This document shows positions 55,700-64,000 of a stretch of DNA of 64,000 nt, one piece after another (within the stretch, counting starts at the first letter, position 1; each line of letters starts with the position of its first letter). The notes under the pieces were generated by a model. The model was given only the letters and a program-made list of their open reading frames with translations. It did not search any database and was not told where the DNA came from. The DNA lies in the NCBI RefSeq assembly GCF_904846675.1, contig NZ_CAJHBT010000003.1, positions 62,001-126,000 on the forward strand, given 5' to 3'. Made by a program: the position numbers and the translations under genes. This DNA is from Psychrobacter urativorans. Lineage in GTDB: Bacteria; Pseudomonadota; Gammaproteobacteria; Pseudomonadales; Moraxellaceae.

Positions 55700-56801
55700 T
55701 TTTCCCGAACAAATCCAGCTGCTTACGACCTTTATAAAAATCAGTCGCTTGGTAATAAGTGTATAAATGCCGGAACAAAACATTTAGCACGGCAGATACT
55801 GGTAGCGCAATAAGCATGCCAACAAAGCCTAATAAACTGGCGCCTGCCAATACCGCAAAAATTACCCATAACGGTGATAGACCAATTTTATCACCCAATA
55901 ATAAAGGCTGTAGTACATAGCCTTCAGCTGCCTGTCCTATTAAAAAAGCCCCAACTATTAGTGATAAATGTAACCAGTCAAGACCAAATTGGAATAAGCC
56001 GGCAATAATTGCCGCTATGAACCCAAGCCCAAAGCCCAAGTAGGGTACGAAACTGGCAATACCAGCGCCCATACCGATGATCAGCCCGAGCTCAAGGCCA
56101 ATCAATTGCAGCTGTACTGCGTAAATGATACCTAATAATACCATGACCAGCAGCTGGCCTTTGATGAATGCCATCAACGCCCGATCACACTCTTGCGCAA
56201 TTCCGATAACTTTTTTGCTATAGGCGTTAGGAATGGCCATCTTCCAAGTATACAGACGTTTGTCCCAATTGAATAAAAAATAAAAGGTCAAAATCGGCAC
56301 TAACACAATAAGACCAGCGCTATTGATAAAATTCATACTTGACGATAGTAATTGCGTCATCACCGTACTGGCATCAGAAAACTTATAATGCGCTTGCATA
56401 TATTCTACCAGCGTTTCAGAAAAACCCTTAGCTTCTAAAGGCGGCAGACGAATGCGGGTGTTACCGACAAACCACTCACGCACCACTTGATTATACCAGT
56501 TCAGAACTTGGGGCAAATATTCCCAAGCAGCTTGCAGTTGGTACCACAATGTCGGTATCAGCCACCACAAGAGCAGCACCATACCTAAGGTAATAGTCGC
56601 ATAAACGACAATAATAGCAATCCAGCGTTTGACGTATTTTGACAAATGCTTGACCAGCGGATTGAATAAATAAGCGAGCACAAAAGCGACGACGAACGGT
56701 ACAATAACCGGCATCATCAAATGCAACAAAACAAATATCATCACCAACACTATGACGATGAATAAGCGCCGAAAAAAAGGATCTATCGGTTGGTTTATCA
56801 T
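55695..56801 (-). CDS. AI-2E family transporter (PerM-like)
   Basis: A 368-residue membrane protein with about eight helices: an N-terminal pair, a long periplasmic segment (about residues 90-150) and a cluster of helices from LIVLVPILTFYFLFNWDKRL through GIASFVPYLGFGLGFIAAII to GFVGMLIALPVSAVLNVL. The YLG/PYxG-type core fits AI-2E exporter / PerM permeases. The substrate is not known; some members act as Na+/H+ antiporters. AGGATTGTAATTA precedes the ATG. It is the usual neighbour of hda and purM in gammaproteobacteria. Confidence 0.88.
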   Translation of the reverse strand: MINQPIDPFFRRLFIVIVLVMIFVLLHLMMPVIVPFVVAFVLAYLFNPLVKHLSKYVKRWIAIIVVYATITLGMVLLLWWLIPTLWYQLQAAWEYLPQVLNWYNQVVREWFVGNTRIRLPPLEAKGFSETLVEYMQAHYKFSDASTVMTQLLSSSMNFINSAGLIVLVPILTFYFLFNWDKRLYTWKMAIPNAYSKKVIGIAQECDRALMAFIKGQLLVMVLLGIIYAVQLQLIGLELGLIIGMGAGIASFVPYLGFGLGFIAAIIAGLFQFGLDWLHLSLIVGAFLIGQAAEGYVLQPLLLGDKIGLSPLWVIFAVLAGASLLGFVGMLIALPVSAVLNVLFRHLYTYYQATDFYKGRKQLDLFGKK

Positions 56802-56981
56802 TAATTACAATCCTACGAGTAAGCTGATAGCGATGATTTAAGTGGTCAATGCTAAATTCCTTATTATTACAGAGTACATAAAAAAAGCAGTCATTTTTTG
56901 TTTCCTAGCTTTTTTATTTAGCATTTATTTTTAGTGTTAGCCCCATTATCGACCATGTTAATCGAATATGGACAAGTCGCT

Positions 56982-57011
56982 TTGCGAGTGCGGTCTATTT
57001 TTGGGTATAAT
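56982..57011 (+). promoter_or_regulatory. Promoter of purMN
   Basis: TTGCGA at 56982-56987 and a perfect TATAAT at 57006-57011 with an 18-base spacer, 70 bases before purM. Confidence 0.65.
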
Positions 57012-57088
57012 GCACGCACTGTAATCAAATCCTTCTACACTGATTTCGATCACTGACTCCAATTACCCACCCTAACTGTGAGATGACC

Positions 57089-58150
57089 ATGAGTGACAAG
57101 CCTTCTTTAAGCTACAAAGATGCTGGCGTTGATATTGATGCCGGCGATGCGCTGGTCCAGCGCATCAAATCCGTGGCAAAAGCCACTACTCGTCCTGAAG
57201 TGGTGGGCGGACTTGGTGGTTTCGGTGCTCTATGCCGTATTCCGACCGGCTATACCTCACCGCTACTGGTTTCAGGTACTGATGGCGTGGGCACTAAGCT
57301 AAAATTAGCATTACAGCTCAATCGCCATGACACTATCGGCATTGACTTAGTCGCCATGTGTGTCAATGATTTGTTGGTTTGCGGCGCTGAACCTTTATTC
57401 TTCTTAGATTATTATGCGACAGGCAAACTTGATGTCGATACTGCCGCGACTGTGGTAACTGGCATTGGTGAAGGCTGTAAGCTTGCCAATTGCGCTCTCA
57501 TCGGTGGTGAAACGGCTGAGATGCCAGGTATGTACCAAGACGACGATTACGACTTGGCCGGATTTTGCGTCGGCGTGGTCGAAGAAGCGGAAGTCATCAC
57601 TGGCGAAAATGTAGCAGAAGGCGATGTACTGATTGCCTTAGCTTCAAGTGGCGCGCATTCTAACGGTTATTCATTGGTACGCAAGGTCATTGACGTCAGC
57701 GGCATTGATGTGGTTAATAGCACTGAACAGTTAGATGACCAGTCTATCCAAGACGCGCTAATAGCACCAACGCGTATCTATGTTAAAGCCATTAAAGCGC
57801 TACAAGATACCCTTGGTAATCAAAATCTTCATGCCATGTCGCATATTACCGGTGGCGGCTTAACGGACAATTTACCACGCGTCCTCCCTGATAACTTAGC
57901 AGCCAGTATCGATACTAAGAGCTGGCAGTTCTCAGAGCTGTTCACTTGGCTACAAGCTCAAGGTAATATTGACCAAAGTGAGATGTATCGTACCTTTAAC
58001 TGCGGCGTAGGCTTTGTGATTGTGGTTCCTAAAGATCAGGCGAATACTGCGATTAAAACTCTGAATGATGCTGGTGAACACGCTTGGCAAATCGGTGAGA
58101 TGGTCAGTCGTGACTTAGATACAGATGCAGACGCCGTGGTATATCGCTAA
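57089..58150 (+). CDS. purM: Phosphoribosylformylglycinamidine cyclo-ligase
   Basis: A 353-residue AIR synthetase of purine synthesis. [68 protein letters not shown] and [16 protein letters not shown] are all intact. An in-frame ATG at 57083 exists, but GTGAG at 57078-57082 is better spaced for 57089. Its last base overlaps the first of purN, so the two are translated from one transcript. Confidence 0.96.
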   Translation: MSDKPSLSYKDAGVDIDAGDALVQRIKSVAKATTRPEVVGGLGGFGALCRIPTGYTSPLLVSGTDGVGTKLKLALQLNRHDTIGIDLVAMCVNDLLVCGAEPLFFLDYYATGKLDVDTAATVVTGIGEGCKLANCALIGGETAEMPGMYQDDDYDLAGFCVGVVEEAEVITGENVAEGDVLIALASSGAHSNGYSLVRKVIDVSGIDVVNSTEQLDDQSIQDALIAPTRIYVKAIKALQDTLGNQNLHAMSHITGGGLTDNLPRVLPDNLAASIDTKSWQFSELFTWLQAQGNIDQSEMYRTFNCGVGFVIVVPKDQANTAIKTLNDAGEHAWQIGEMVSRDLDTDADAVVYR

Positions 58151-58857
58151 TGTCTGTTGATAACTTACAGCAACCAAGCAAGCAACAGCAAACCAGCCCG
58201 TTACGCATTGCCGTTTTGGTATCAGGCAACGGCAGCAACCTACAAGTTTTAATAGACGCCATGCAGGCTGGTGCGCTACCGATTAATATCGTTGGCGTTA
58301 TTAGCAATCGTGATGATGCTTATGCTATCACTCGTGCTCAGCAAACCAATATCCCAGTGACCGTGCTATCCCATACTGCCAACGGCAAACGCATGGCAAT
58401 TAAAACTTTTGAGACTCATGCCAGTGCGCAATTTGCAACATGGAAACCGGACTTGATTGTGCTTGCCGGCTTTATGCGGGTATTAAGTGCCGCATTTATT
58501 GACAGCACGCCAGCGCCGATGATTAATTTGCATCCGGCGCTATTGCCTGCTTATAAGGGAATGAACACCCATCAGCGCGCTGTACAAGCTGGTGAGCGTT
58601 ATCATGGTTGTAGCGTCCATGTGGTCACTGTTGAGCTTGATGCAGGTCAAGTACTAACCCAAGCCGTGCTCAATGTAAATGCAAAGGATAACGCTGATAG
58701 CTTGCAAACACGCGTGCAAGTGCTGGAGCATCAGTTATTACCGTGGACAATATTGTTATTAGCAAAAGGCGTTCTACCGCTCAACGCTAATGATAAACTG
58801 CCAGATACAATATCTCATTTACCGATTTTACCCTTACGGCTTTGTTTAGATAATTAA
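58150..58857 (+). CDS. purN: Phosphoribosylglycinamide formyltransferase
   Basis: A 235-residue GAR transformylase. LVSGNGSNLQVLIDAM binds the phosphate, INLHPALLPAYKG has the catalytic Asn and His, and VELDAGQVLTQA holds the Asp. The N-terminus (20 residues) is Gln/Ser-rich and longer than in E. coli. It overlaps purM by one base (TAATG) and ends before a strong bidirectional terminator. Uses 10-formyl-tetrahydrofolate to formylate GAR. Confidence 0.96.
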   Translation: MSVDNLQQPSKQQQTSPLRIAVLVSGNGSNLQVLIDAMQAGALPINIVGVISNRDDAYAITRAQQTNIPVTVLSHTANGKRMAIKTFETHASAQFATWKPDLIVLAGFMRVLSAAFIDSTPAPMINLHPALLPAYKGMNTHQRAVQAGERYHGCSVHVVTVELDAGQVLTQAVLNVNAKDNADSLQTRVQVLEHQLLPWTILLLAKGVLPLNANDKLPDTISHLPILPLRLCLDN

Positions 58858-58902
58858 GATTTATTATCCAAAATAAACAGAAGCGCTGTAAGCTACAGAT
58901 AT

Positions 58903-58938
58903 AAAAATACCCCGCTGCTGAGCAACGGGGTATTTTTT
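58903..58938. terminator. Bidirectional terminator between purN and the aldehyde dehydrogenase
   Basis: AAAATACCCCG at 58904-58914 pairs with CGGGGTATTTT at 58926-58936. Runs of A and T flank it, and the two genes converge. Confidence 0.93.
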
Positions 58939-58989
58939 ATTACTATCTTAAATAAGGTAATCTCAAAAACTTAAGAGCAAATATAAAAA

Positions 58990-60378
58990 CTAAGCAGGTT
59001 TTTTGCCAACTACATGTACCGATTTGATGTTAACGAACTCTTTTATACCAAAGCCACCATGCTCACGACCATAACCTGAGTCTTTGACCCCACCGAATGG
59101 TAATCCCGGATTAACCAAATCATAACCATTGATATAAACCATACCGGTATCGAAATACTGTTGGGCTAGGCCGATAGCCTTATCTTCGTCTTTGGAGAAA
59201 ATAGCACCGCCTAGTCCATAACGGCTGTCATTAGCAATACGCAGCGCATCATCTTGGTCTTTAGCACGAATTAAGGATGCCACAGGGCCGAACAACTCAT
59301 CTTTATAGGCAGGCTGATCCGGTGTAATGTTTTCCAAAATCGTTGGTGGATAAAAAGAACCGGGCTCATCTGGTACTTCACCGCCTAAGGTAATGGTTGC
59401 GCCTTTACTGACACTTTCTTGGACTTGCTTGTGCAAATCATCACGTTGCTTGCTACTCGATAGTGGGCCTATATCAACTGAATCGTCCATTGGGTCGCCC
59501 ACTTTATAGTTATTGAACTTCTCAATGACTAGCTTACGAAACTCATCATAGACACTATCCACTACCACAAAGCGTTTGGCAGCAATACAGGTTTCGCCAT
59601 TATTATATAAGCGAGCATGGGCACAAGTTGCGGCAGCTAAATCTAAGTCTGCATCTTCTAATATGATGAATGCGTCATTAGACCCAAGCTCCATGACTGT
59701 TTTCTTCAGAGCTTTAGCCGCTTGTTGGGCTACGACTCTACCGGCTACATCACTACCTGTCAGCGTCACACCGCGTACTTTTTCATGTTCAATAACTTTT
59801 TCTGATTGATCATGACCTATAATTAGTACTTGGAACAAATCATTAGGTAAATCAGACTCATGGAGTATTTTTTCGATCAATAAGGCAGAACCCGTAACGT
59901 TTGAGGCATGTTTTAATAAAATGCTGTTACCTGCCATTAAGTTCGCGATAGTATAACGAAACACTTGATAGGCTGGGAAGTTCCATGGTTGGATACCATA
60001 AATGATACCAATAGGCTCATAGCTGATTAAACCTTTCTTTATACCCGCAATATCGCGCTCGTCTTCGGCTAGGGCGGCTACACCATTACCAGCCGTGTAA
60101 TCACAGATACCTTTACATAAATCAACTTCACCTAAGCTGTCCTCATAAGTTTTGCCGCGCTCTTCGGTCATCAGCTTGGCAAGTTCTTCTTTATGCTTCA
60201 TTAAAGAATCACCTATAGAGTTGATAGCTTTTGCACGCTCTTCGTGACTAACCCCACGCCACTCTAAAAAGGCCTTATGAGAAGCATCAATTATTTTATC
60301 GATCTCTTCTGCACTCATATAGCTATAATCTTTGATGTCTTCACCCGTCGTTGGGTTCACGGTCGTAATATCTGCCAT
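58990..60378 (-). CDS. NAD(P)-dependent aldehyde dehydrogenase, succinate-semialdehyde (Sad-like) type
   Basis: A 462-residue aldehyde dehydrogenase. GIIYGIQPWNFPAYQVFRYT carries the catalytic Asn; the catalytic Cys is in NNGETCIAAKRFVV; the Glu segment is VMELGSNDAFIILED, with GSND in place of GGND or GGSD. The overall pattern and C-terminus (GLPFGGVKDSGYGREHG) resemble E. coli Sad (YneI), which oxidises succinate semialdehyde. AAAGGATAATTATC precedes the ATG. A LysR-family gene lies upstream on the same strand and may control it. Other aldehydes remain possible substrates. Confidence 0.85.
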   Translation of the reverse strand: MADITTVNPTTGEDIKDYSYMSAEEIDKIIDASHKAFLEWRGVSHEERAKAINSIGDSLMKHKEELAKLMTEERGKTYEDSLGEVDLCKGICDYTAGNGVAALAEDERDIAGIKKGLISYEPIGIIYGIQPWNFPAYQVFRYTIANLMAGNSILLKHASNVTGSALLIEKILHESDLPNDLFQVLIIGHDQSEKVIEHEKVRGVTLTGSDVAGRVVAQQAAKALKKTVMELGSNDAFIILEDADLDLAAATCAHARLYNNGETCIAAKRFVVVDSVYDEFRKLVIEKFNNYKVGDPMDDSVDIGPLSSSKQRDDLHKQVQESVSKGATITLGGEVPDEPGSFYPPTILENITPDQPAYKDELFGPVASLIRAKDQDDALRIANDSRYGLGGAIFSKDEDKAIGLAQQYFDTGMVYINGYDLVNPGLPFGGVKDSGYGREHGGFGIKEFVNIKSVHVVGKKPA

Positions 60379-60715
60379 GATAATTATCCTTTTTTTAGTA
60401 AAATCTAGTTTTAGTTATTTCTACTCAACTCTAATTTTCTTAGCGAACGTTATCTTTTAAACTATTCATCTTCGTTACTAACTATTGATTTACTTAGAAT
60501 TTTAGTATTATTTATCTCTACGCATTCACTAATCTTTATCTAATATAGCAGAAGCATTACCCTTAAAGTTTTACAAGATATTGTGAAATGTGTTTGAGTT
60601 GTTAACCATGTTAACGACTTACTAAATATCGAAATAATAAAAAAACCAGCACAATGACTGGTTTATGTTAATAGTTAATAGTTAATAGTTAGTACGTTGT
60701 TATATAAACAACACC
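60379..60715. other. Gap upstream of the aldehyde dehydrogenase, with repeats
   Basis: About 337 bases. Between 60599 and 60615 lies GTTAACCATGTTAAC, two palindromes three bases apart. AAACCAG/CTGGTTT (60643-60664) forms a terminator-like stem for the minus-strand LysR gene, and TTAATAG is repeated three times at 60668-60688. Confidence 0.55.
60643..60664 (-). terminator. Terminator after the LysR gene
   Basis: AAACCAG at 60643-60649 pairs with CTGGTTT at 60658-60664; on the minus strand seven or more T follow. It lies about 50 bases beyond the LysR stop. Confidence 0.75.
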
Positions 60716-61705
60716 CTAAAACAAGTGATTAATAATCGGTATATCTTGCTCTTGGTTTTCTTCTTCAGCCACCAATTGCCGCGCCACATGCATAATCAAT
60801 TGGCGTAACCATCTGTGTGCAGGATGGTGTTGCAACAGCGGTGACCATGCCATCGTTAGCTCAAATTCAGGAATAAAAAATGGCGGCTCTTTCATAATAA
60901 TGCTGTCATTGGTCGCTTGCATGCGCGCAACACGGGTCGGCAAGGTTGCAATAAGGTCTTTGTTTGCAGCCAACATCGCAGGCATCTGATAATGACGAGT
61001 GAAGACGCTAATCTTCCGCTTTTGACCCAGACGCTGCAAGGCTTGATCAATAGACCCAAGACCGCCAGACTTTTCTGGATTAACGCCGAAGCCTACACCC
61101 ATGCCGGTCTTAGATACCCAAACGTGCTGGCCTTTTAGATAGTTTTTTAGGTTAAAGCGATTGGCGTAAGGACTGTCAGCCGATAATAAACAGCTAAAGG
61201 TATCGCGCCAAACCAAAACTTGATGGAAACTCTGGGGAATCTCATTAAAGCGGTTAATAGCCAAATCAACGCGCCCCTGCTCCATGTCACGATAAGACAC
61301 ATCAGACGGGGTTAGGAAGTCCAAGATAATGTTTGGCGCCTCCGACCGTAATGCTTTGACCAATTTAGGGACGAGTGTGGCTTCGGCATAGTCTGAGGTC
61401 ATAATACGAAAGACGCGCGAGGTACTATAAGGACGGAACTCGGTACGCGGCTCTAGGACTTGAGTTAAGTCAGCGAGTACTTCACGGATGCGTGGCTGCA
61501 GCTCAAGCGCGCGCTCAGTTGGCGTCATGCCCTCAGACGAGCGCACCAGTAATGGGTCATTGAATAGCTTACGCAAGCGCCGCAAGATATTACTCATGGC
61601 AGGCTGGGTTATTCCCAATTGCTCCGCTGCCCGTGTAACATTTTTTTCTCTAAGCAATACATCTAAATGTACCAATAAATTCAAATCAACCCGCTGCAAA
61701 TTCAT
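60716..61705 (-). CDS. LysR-family transcriptional regulator (NodD/LeuO-like)
   Basis: A 329-residue LysR regulator. The N-terminal winged HTH is LQRVDLNLLVHLDVLLREKN followed by TRAAEQLGITQPAMSNILRR, with the NodD-type signature of the LeuO/NodD branch. The effector domain starts SRVFRIMTSDYAEATLVPKL. The start at 61705 (MNLQRVD) is preferred over the in-frame ATG at 61738. The gene precedes the Sad-like aldehyde dehydrogenase on the same strand by 340 bases and lies divergent to aceA. It could control either. An inverted repeat lies upstream at 61759-61794. Confidence 0.88.
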   Translation of the reverse strand: MNLQRVDLNLLVHLDVLLREKNVTRAAEQLGITQPAMSNILRRLRKLFNDPLLVRSSEGMTPTERALELQPRIREVLADLTQVLEPRTEFRPYSTSRVFRIMTSDYAEATLVPKLVKALRSEAPNIILDFLTPSDVSYRDMEQGRVDLAINRFNEIPQSFHQVLVWRDTFSCLLSADSPYANRFNLKNYLKGQHVWVSKTGMGVGFGVNPEKSGGLGSIDQALQRLGQKRKISVFTRHYQMPAMLAANKDLIATLPTRVARMQATNDSIIMKEPPFFIPEFELTMAWSPLLQHHPAHRWLRQLIMHVARQLVAEEENQEQDIPIINHLF

Positions 61706-62659
61706 ATGTATGTCTCTTTGCCTTAGAATAAATGCCACTCAAATCTTGGCAATTTTATGTGCTATTCCTGTCCAAATGCGACTTAAAATAGCACGATAGG
61801 ACTATTTTTCATTTAGATTCTATTTATCCAGTTGTATTATGATGTGACTTATTATACTCAAAATATTGTTTTTACTACATTATCAAATTAAAAAATGTCT
61901 AAGATAAAGATCATGAACTAGATAAATCTTGGCAAGACCGTTATAGTGAGTACTATATATCAATCAAGTACATACTTTAAATCTCAATTCGAGCCACAAG
62001 CTGTTTTATATAATTTATATAAAGGCCATACAATAAAGGCGAGAGATAAGAGATAGTCACCACTGATTTATAATATTGGAATACTAAACTTTATAAGTAT
62101 GACGCTATCACTACGAAGTTAGGGTTGCTGACTATTTATTAGCTACATTCATATTAAATATTTACTTGGTTTTAGATTAACTGAACTCAGTAACACTATG
62201 AGAATTTGAATTTGCTACAATAGGTAGCGATCAATAATTAGCTATAACCTACCTGAAACTTAACTAGCAATATTCAACTGGTTATTATAGCATTTCTTAT
62301 CGGTAAGTAGCGAAACTGCCGTCTTGTAACTACTCAAAGTTGATCACATTGTAAGCATTAAGTAAATACCTTGCCTGTTTATGCGCTGATTGCTGATTTT
62401 TAGCAATATGCTCACGCAAAACACTTGTATTTTTCGACAGGTTTGTTTAGGGTAATAGGCCTAAGAGGATTGGACAATCACTGGTTGTCGTTTACGGATA
62501 GAACTCCAATACCCTCTTAGCCATAGCAGCAACAATTAAGTTTCGATATAACCAATGTAATCGCAATCCCCCGCAACTCCAATACAACATAGTTATAATC
62601 ACTTTATTACTTGATTTTTTGTGCGTTAATTTTTTATACCCCACCAAGGAGAAGTCTAG
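61706..62659. other. Long gap between divergent LysR gene and aceA
   Basis: About 950 A/T-rich bases, with no gene seen. GTGCTATT (61759-61766) and AATAGCAC (61787-61794) form an inverted repeat 54 bases upstream of the LysR start. TATAAT at 62594-62599 may be the -10 of aceA. Nothing else is recognised. Confidence 0.5.
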
Positions 62660-64000
62660 ATGTCAAATTATACATCTGCGTTAGAATTAGTACGTAAACT
62701 AAAGAAACAACATGGCAATTGGGAAAATATCAGCGAAAATGATGCCGCTCGTATGATGGTACAAAATCGCTTTAAAACTGGCTTAGATATCGCTCAATAT
62801 ACTGCAGATATCATGCGCGAAGACATGGAAGAGTATGATAAAGATAGCTCTCAGTACACTCAGTCTTTAGGTGCTTGGCATGGTTTTGTTGCCCAACAAA
62901 CTATGTATGCTAAGAAAAAACACTTCGGCACTACATCAAAAACCTACATTTATCTATCAGGTTGGATGGTTGCAGCCCTTCGCTCAGAGTTCGGTCCATT
63001 ACCTGACCAATCTATGCACGAAAAAACAGCGGTACCAGATCTTATCGAAGAGATTTATCAGTTCTTGCGTCAAGCGGATACTAAAGTATTGAATGACTAT
63101 TTCCGTGAATTGAATGCTGCGGAAGAAGCTGGTAAAGATACTAAAGAGATTCAAGACAAAATCGAAAACTTTGAATCACATGTTGTGCCAATTATTGCTG
63201 ATATCGATGCCGGTTTCGGTAATGAAGAAGCGACTTATCTATTGGCTAAAAAGATCATTGAAGCGGGTGCTTGTGCCCTACAAATCGAGAACCAAGTTTC
63301 TGATGTCAAGCAGTGTGGACATCAGGCTGGTAAAGTGACTGTACCGCATGAAGACTATATCGCAAAGCTTAACGCTATCCGTTATGCCTTCTTAGAGCTT
63401 GGTATCGAAAATGGTATCATCGTTGCTCGTACTGACTCTGAGGGTGCATCATTGACCCAAAAAATCCCAGTATCAAATGAACCTGGTGATTTGGCCTCTA
63501 AATATATCGACTTTATCGATATGGAAGAAGTTACTCTTGAAACTGCAAACGAGAATGACAGCTTACTTAAGCATGACGGTAAACTAGTTCGTCCAGTGCG
63601 CCTAGCAAACGGTCTATACCAGTTCCGCGAAGATACTAACGTTGATCGCGTTGTACTTGACTGCGTAACTGCTTTAGAGAATGGTGCTGATTTACTATGG
63701 ATCGAAACGCCAACACCAGATATCGAACATATCAAAATGATGGTTGATCGTATTAGAGAAGAGCAGCCTAAAGCGAAATTGGTCTATAATAATAGCCCAT
63801 CGTTTAACTGGACGCTAAACTTCCGTAAGCAAGTCATGGCTAAGTGGGAAAAAGAAGGCCATGACATCTCTAAATATAACAAAGACGACTTGATGAGTTC
63901 TGATTACGACAATACTGAACTCAATACAGAAGCTGACAAGCTTGCGAAGAACTTCCAAAAAGACGCAGCACGTGAAGCGGGTGTATTCCATCACCTCATT
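62660..64000 (+). CDS. aceA: Isocitrate lyase, 5' part (cut by window end)
   Basis: An open frame of 447 codons that leaves the window. It starts SNYTSALELVRKLKKQHG behind AAGGAGAAG with five bases of spacing. IADIDAGFGNEEATYLLA binds glyoxylate/Mg, and the active-site motif is KQCGHQAGKVTVPHEDY (KKCGH in short ICLs). NNSPSFNWTLNF and an insert around residues 275-330 place it in the long Pseudomonas/Acinetobacter type of about 530 residues. It is the first enzyme of the glyoxylate shunt, which lets the cell grow on acetate and fatty acids. The leader may be under the divergent LysR regulator. Confidence 0.95.
   Translation, partial: MSNYTSALELVRKLKKQHGNWENISENDAARMMVQNRFKTGLDIAQYTADIMREDMEEYDKDSSQYTQSLGAWHGFVAQQTMYAKKKHFGTTSKTYIYLSGWMVAALRSEFGPLPDQSMHEKTAVPDLIEEIYQFLRQADTKVLNDYFRELNAAEEAGKDTKEIQDKIENFESHVVPIIADIDAGFGNEEATYLLAKKIIEAGACALQIENQVSDVKQCGHQAGKVTVPHEDYIAKLNAIRYAFLELGIENGIIVARTDSEGASLTQKIPVSNEPGDLASKYIDFIDMEEVTLETANENDSLLKHDGKLVRPVRLANGLYQFREDTNVDRVVLDCVTALENGADLLWIETPTPDIEHIKMMVDRIREEQPKAKLVYNNSPSFNWTLNFRKQVMAKWEKEGHDISKYNKDDLMSSDYDNTELNTEADKLAKNFQKDAAREAGVFHHLI

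Noticed and set aside
62871-63735. Short frames on both strands within aceA
   Set aside because: The true isocitrate lyase frame runs through the whole stretch to the window end.

Overview
The window looks like chromosomal DNA of a Psychrobacter-like gammaproteobacterium (Moraxellaceae). This is inferred from moderate G+C, the close similarity in type of AcnB, a long Pseudomonas-type isocitrate lyase, DapD, LipA, QueE and Hda, and many strong Rho-independent terminators between short operons. No rRNA, CRISPR array, complete insertion sequence or prophage is visible. Most of the window is housekeeping DNA, broken by small accessory or decaying patches.

Layout. 1-3.1 kb: a reduced tellurite/stress group (AIM24-like protein, TerD/TerZ-like protein, convergent TerA-like protein). 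3.2-3.9 kb: a scar where an unidentified ORF fragment runs head-on into a truncated alpha/beta hydrolase. 4.2-18.4 kb: a crotonase-family enzyme, a DUF805 protein, aconitase B, lipoyl synthase, a lysophospholipase-like hydrolase, dapD, queE, a drug/metabolite exporter, two tandem TRIC-like proteins and recJ. 18.6-22.6 kb: an accessory patch with a DUF697-like protein, a lipoprotein, a Ser/Thr-repeat protein and an A/T-rich reverse transcriptase gene that resembles the UG/Abi (DRT) defence reverse transcriptases. 22.6-28.5 kb: uvrB, dps, a cation-diffusion transporter, a YciA-like thioesterase and a broken DUF2177 gene.

28.7-37.5 kb: a catabolic island with GlcG/HbpS protein, FdrA, YlbE (DUF1116), YlbF (DUF2877), a DUF1097 membrane protein and a convergent carbamate kinase, followed by a TauE/SafE permease and a secreted GlcG/HbpS paralogue. 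FdrA, YlbE and YlbF are the family set assigned to oxamate carbamoyltransferase (allFGH) in E. coli. With carbamate kinase they would turn oxalurate into oxamate, ammonia, CO2 and ATP. 37.5-41.9 kb: an aminotransferase with four 15-bp tandem repeats in its leader, twin tRNA-Asn genes, small hypothetical genes and fragments, and tRNA-Ser. 42-64 kb: a GAPDH/Epd-family enzyme, a PIF1-like helicase with a C-terminal HTH, a NERD/zinc-finger protein, YceI, a lipoprotein, transketolase, serS, a second dps, a DUF2057 protein, hda, an AI-2E family permease, purMN, a Sad-like aldehyde dehydrogenase, a LysR regulator and the 5' part of aceA, cut by the window end.

The best candidates for undescribed biology are the reverse transcriptase with its noncoding flanks and the compact oxalurate/carbamoyl-phosphate module. 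The tandem-repeat leader before the aminotransferase and the 15-bp perfect hairpin before hda are the most striking noncoding signals. All family assignments come from reading motifs by eye; no database search was run.
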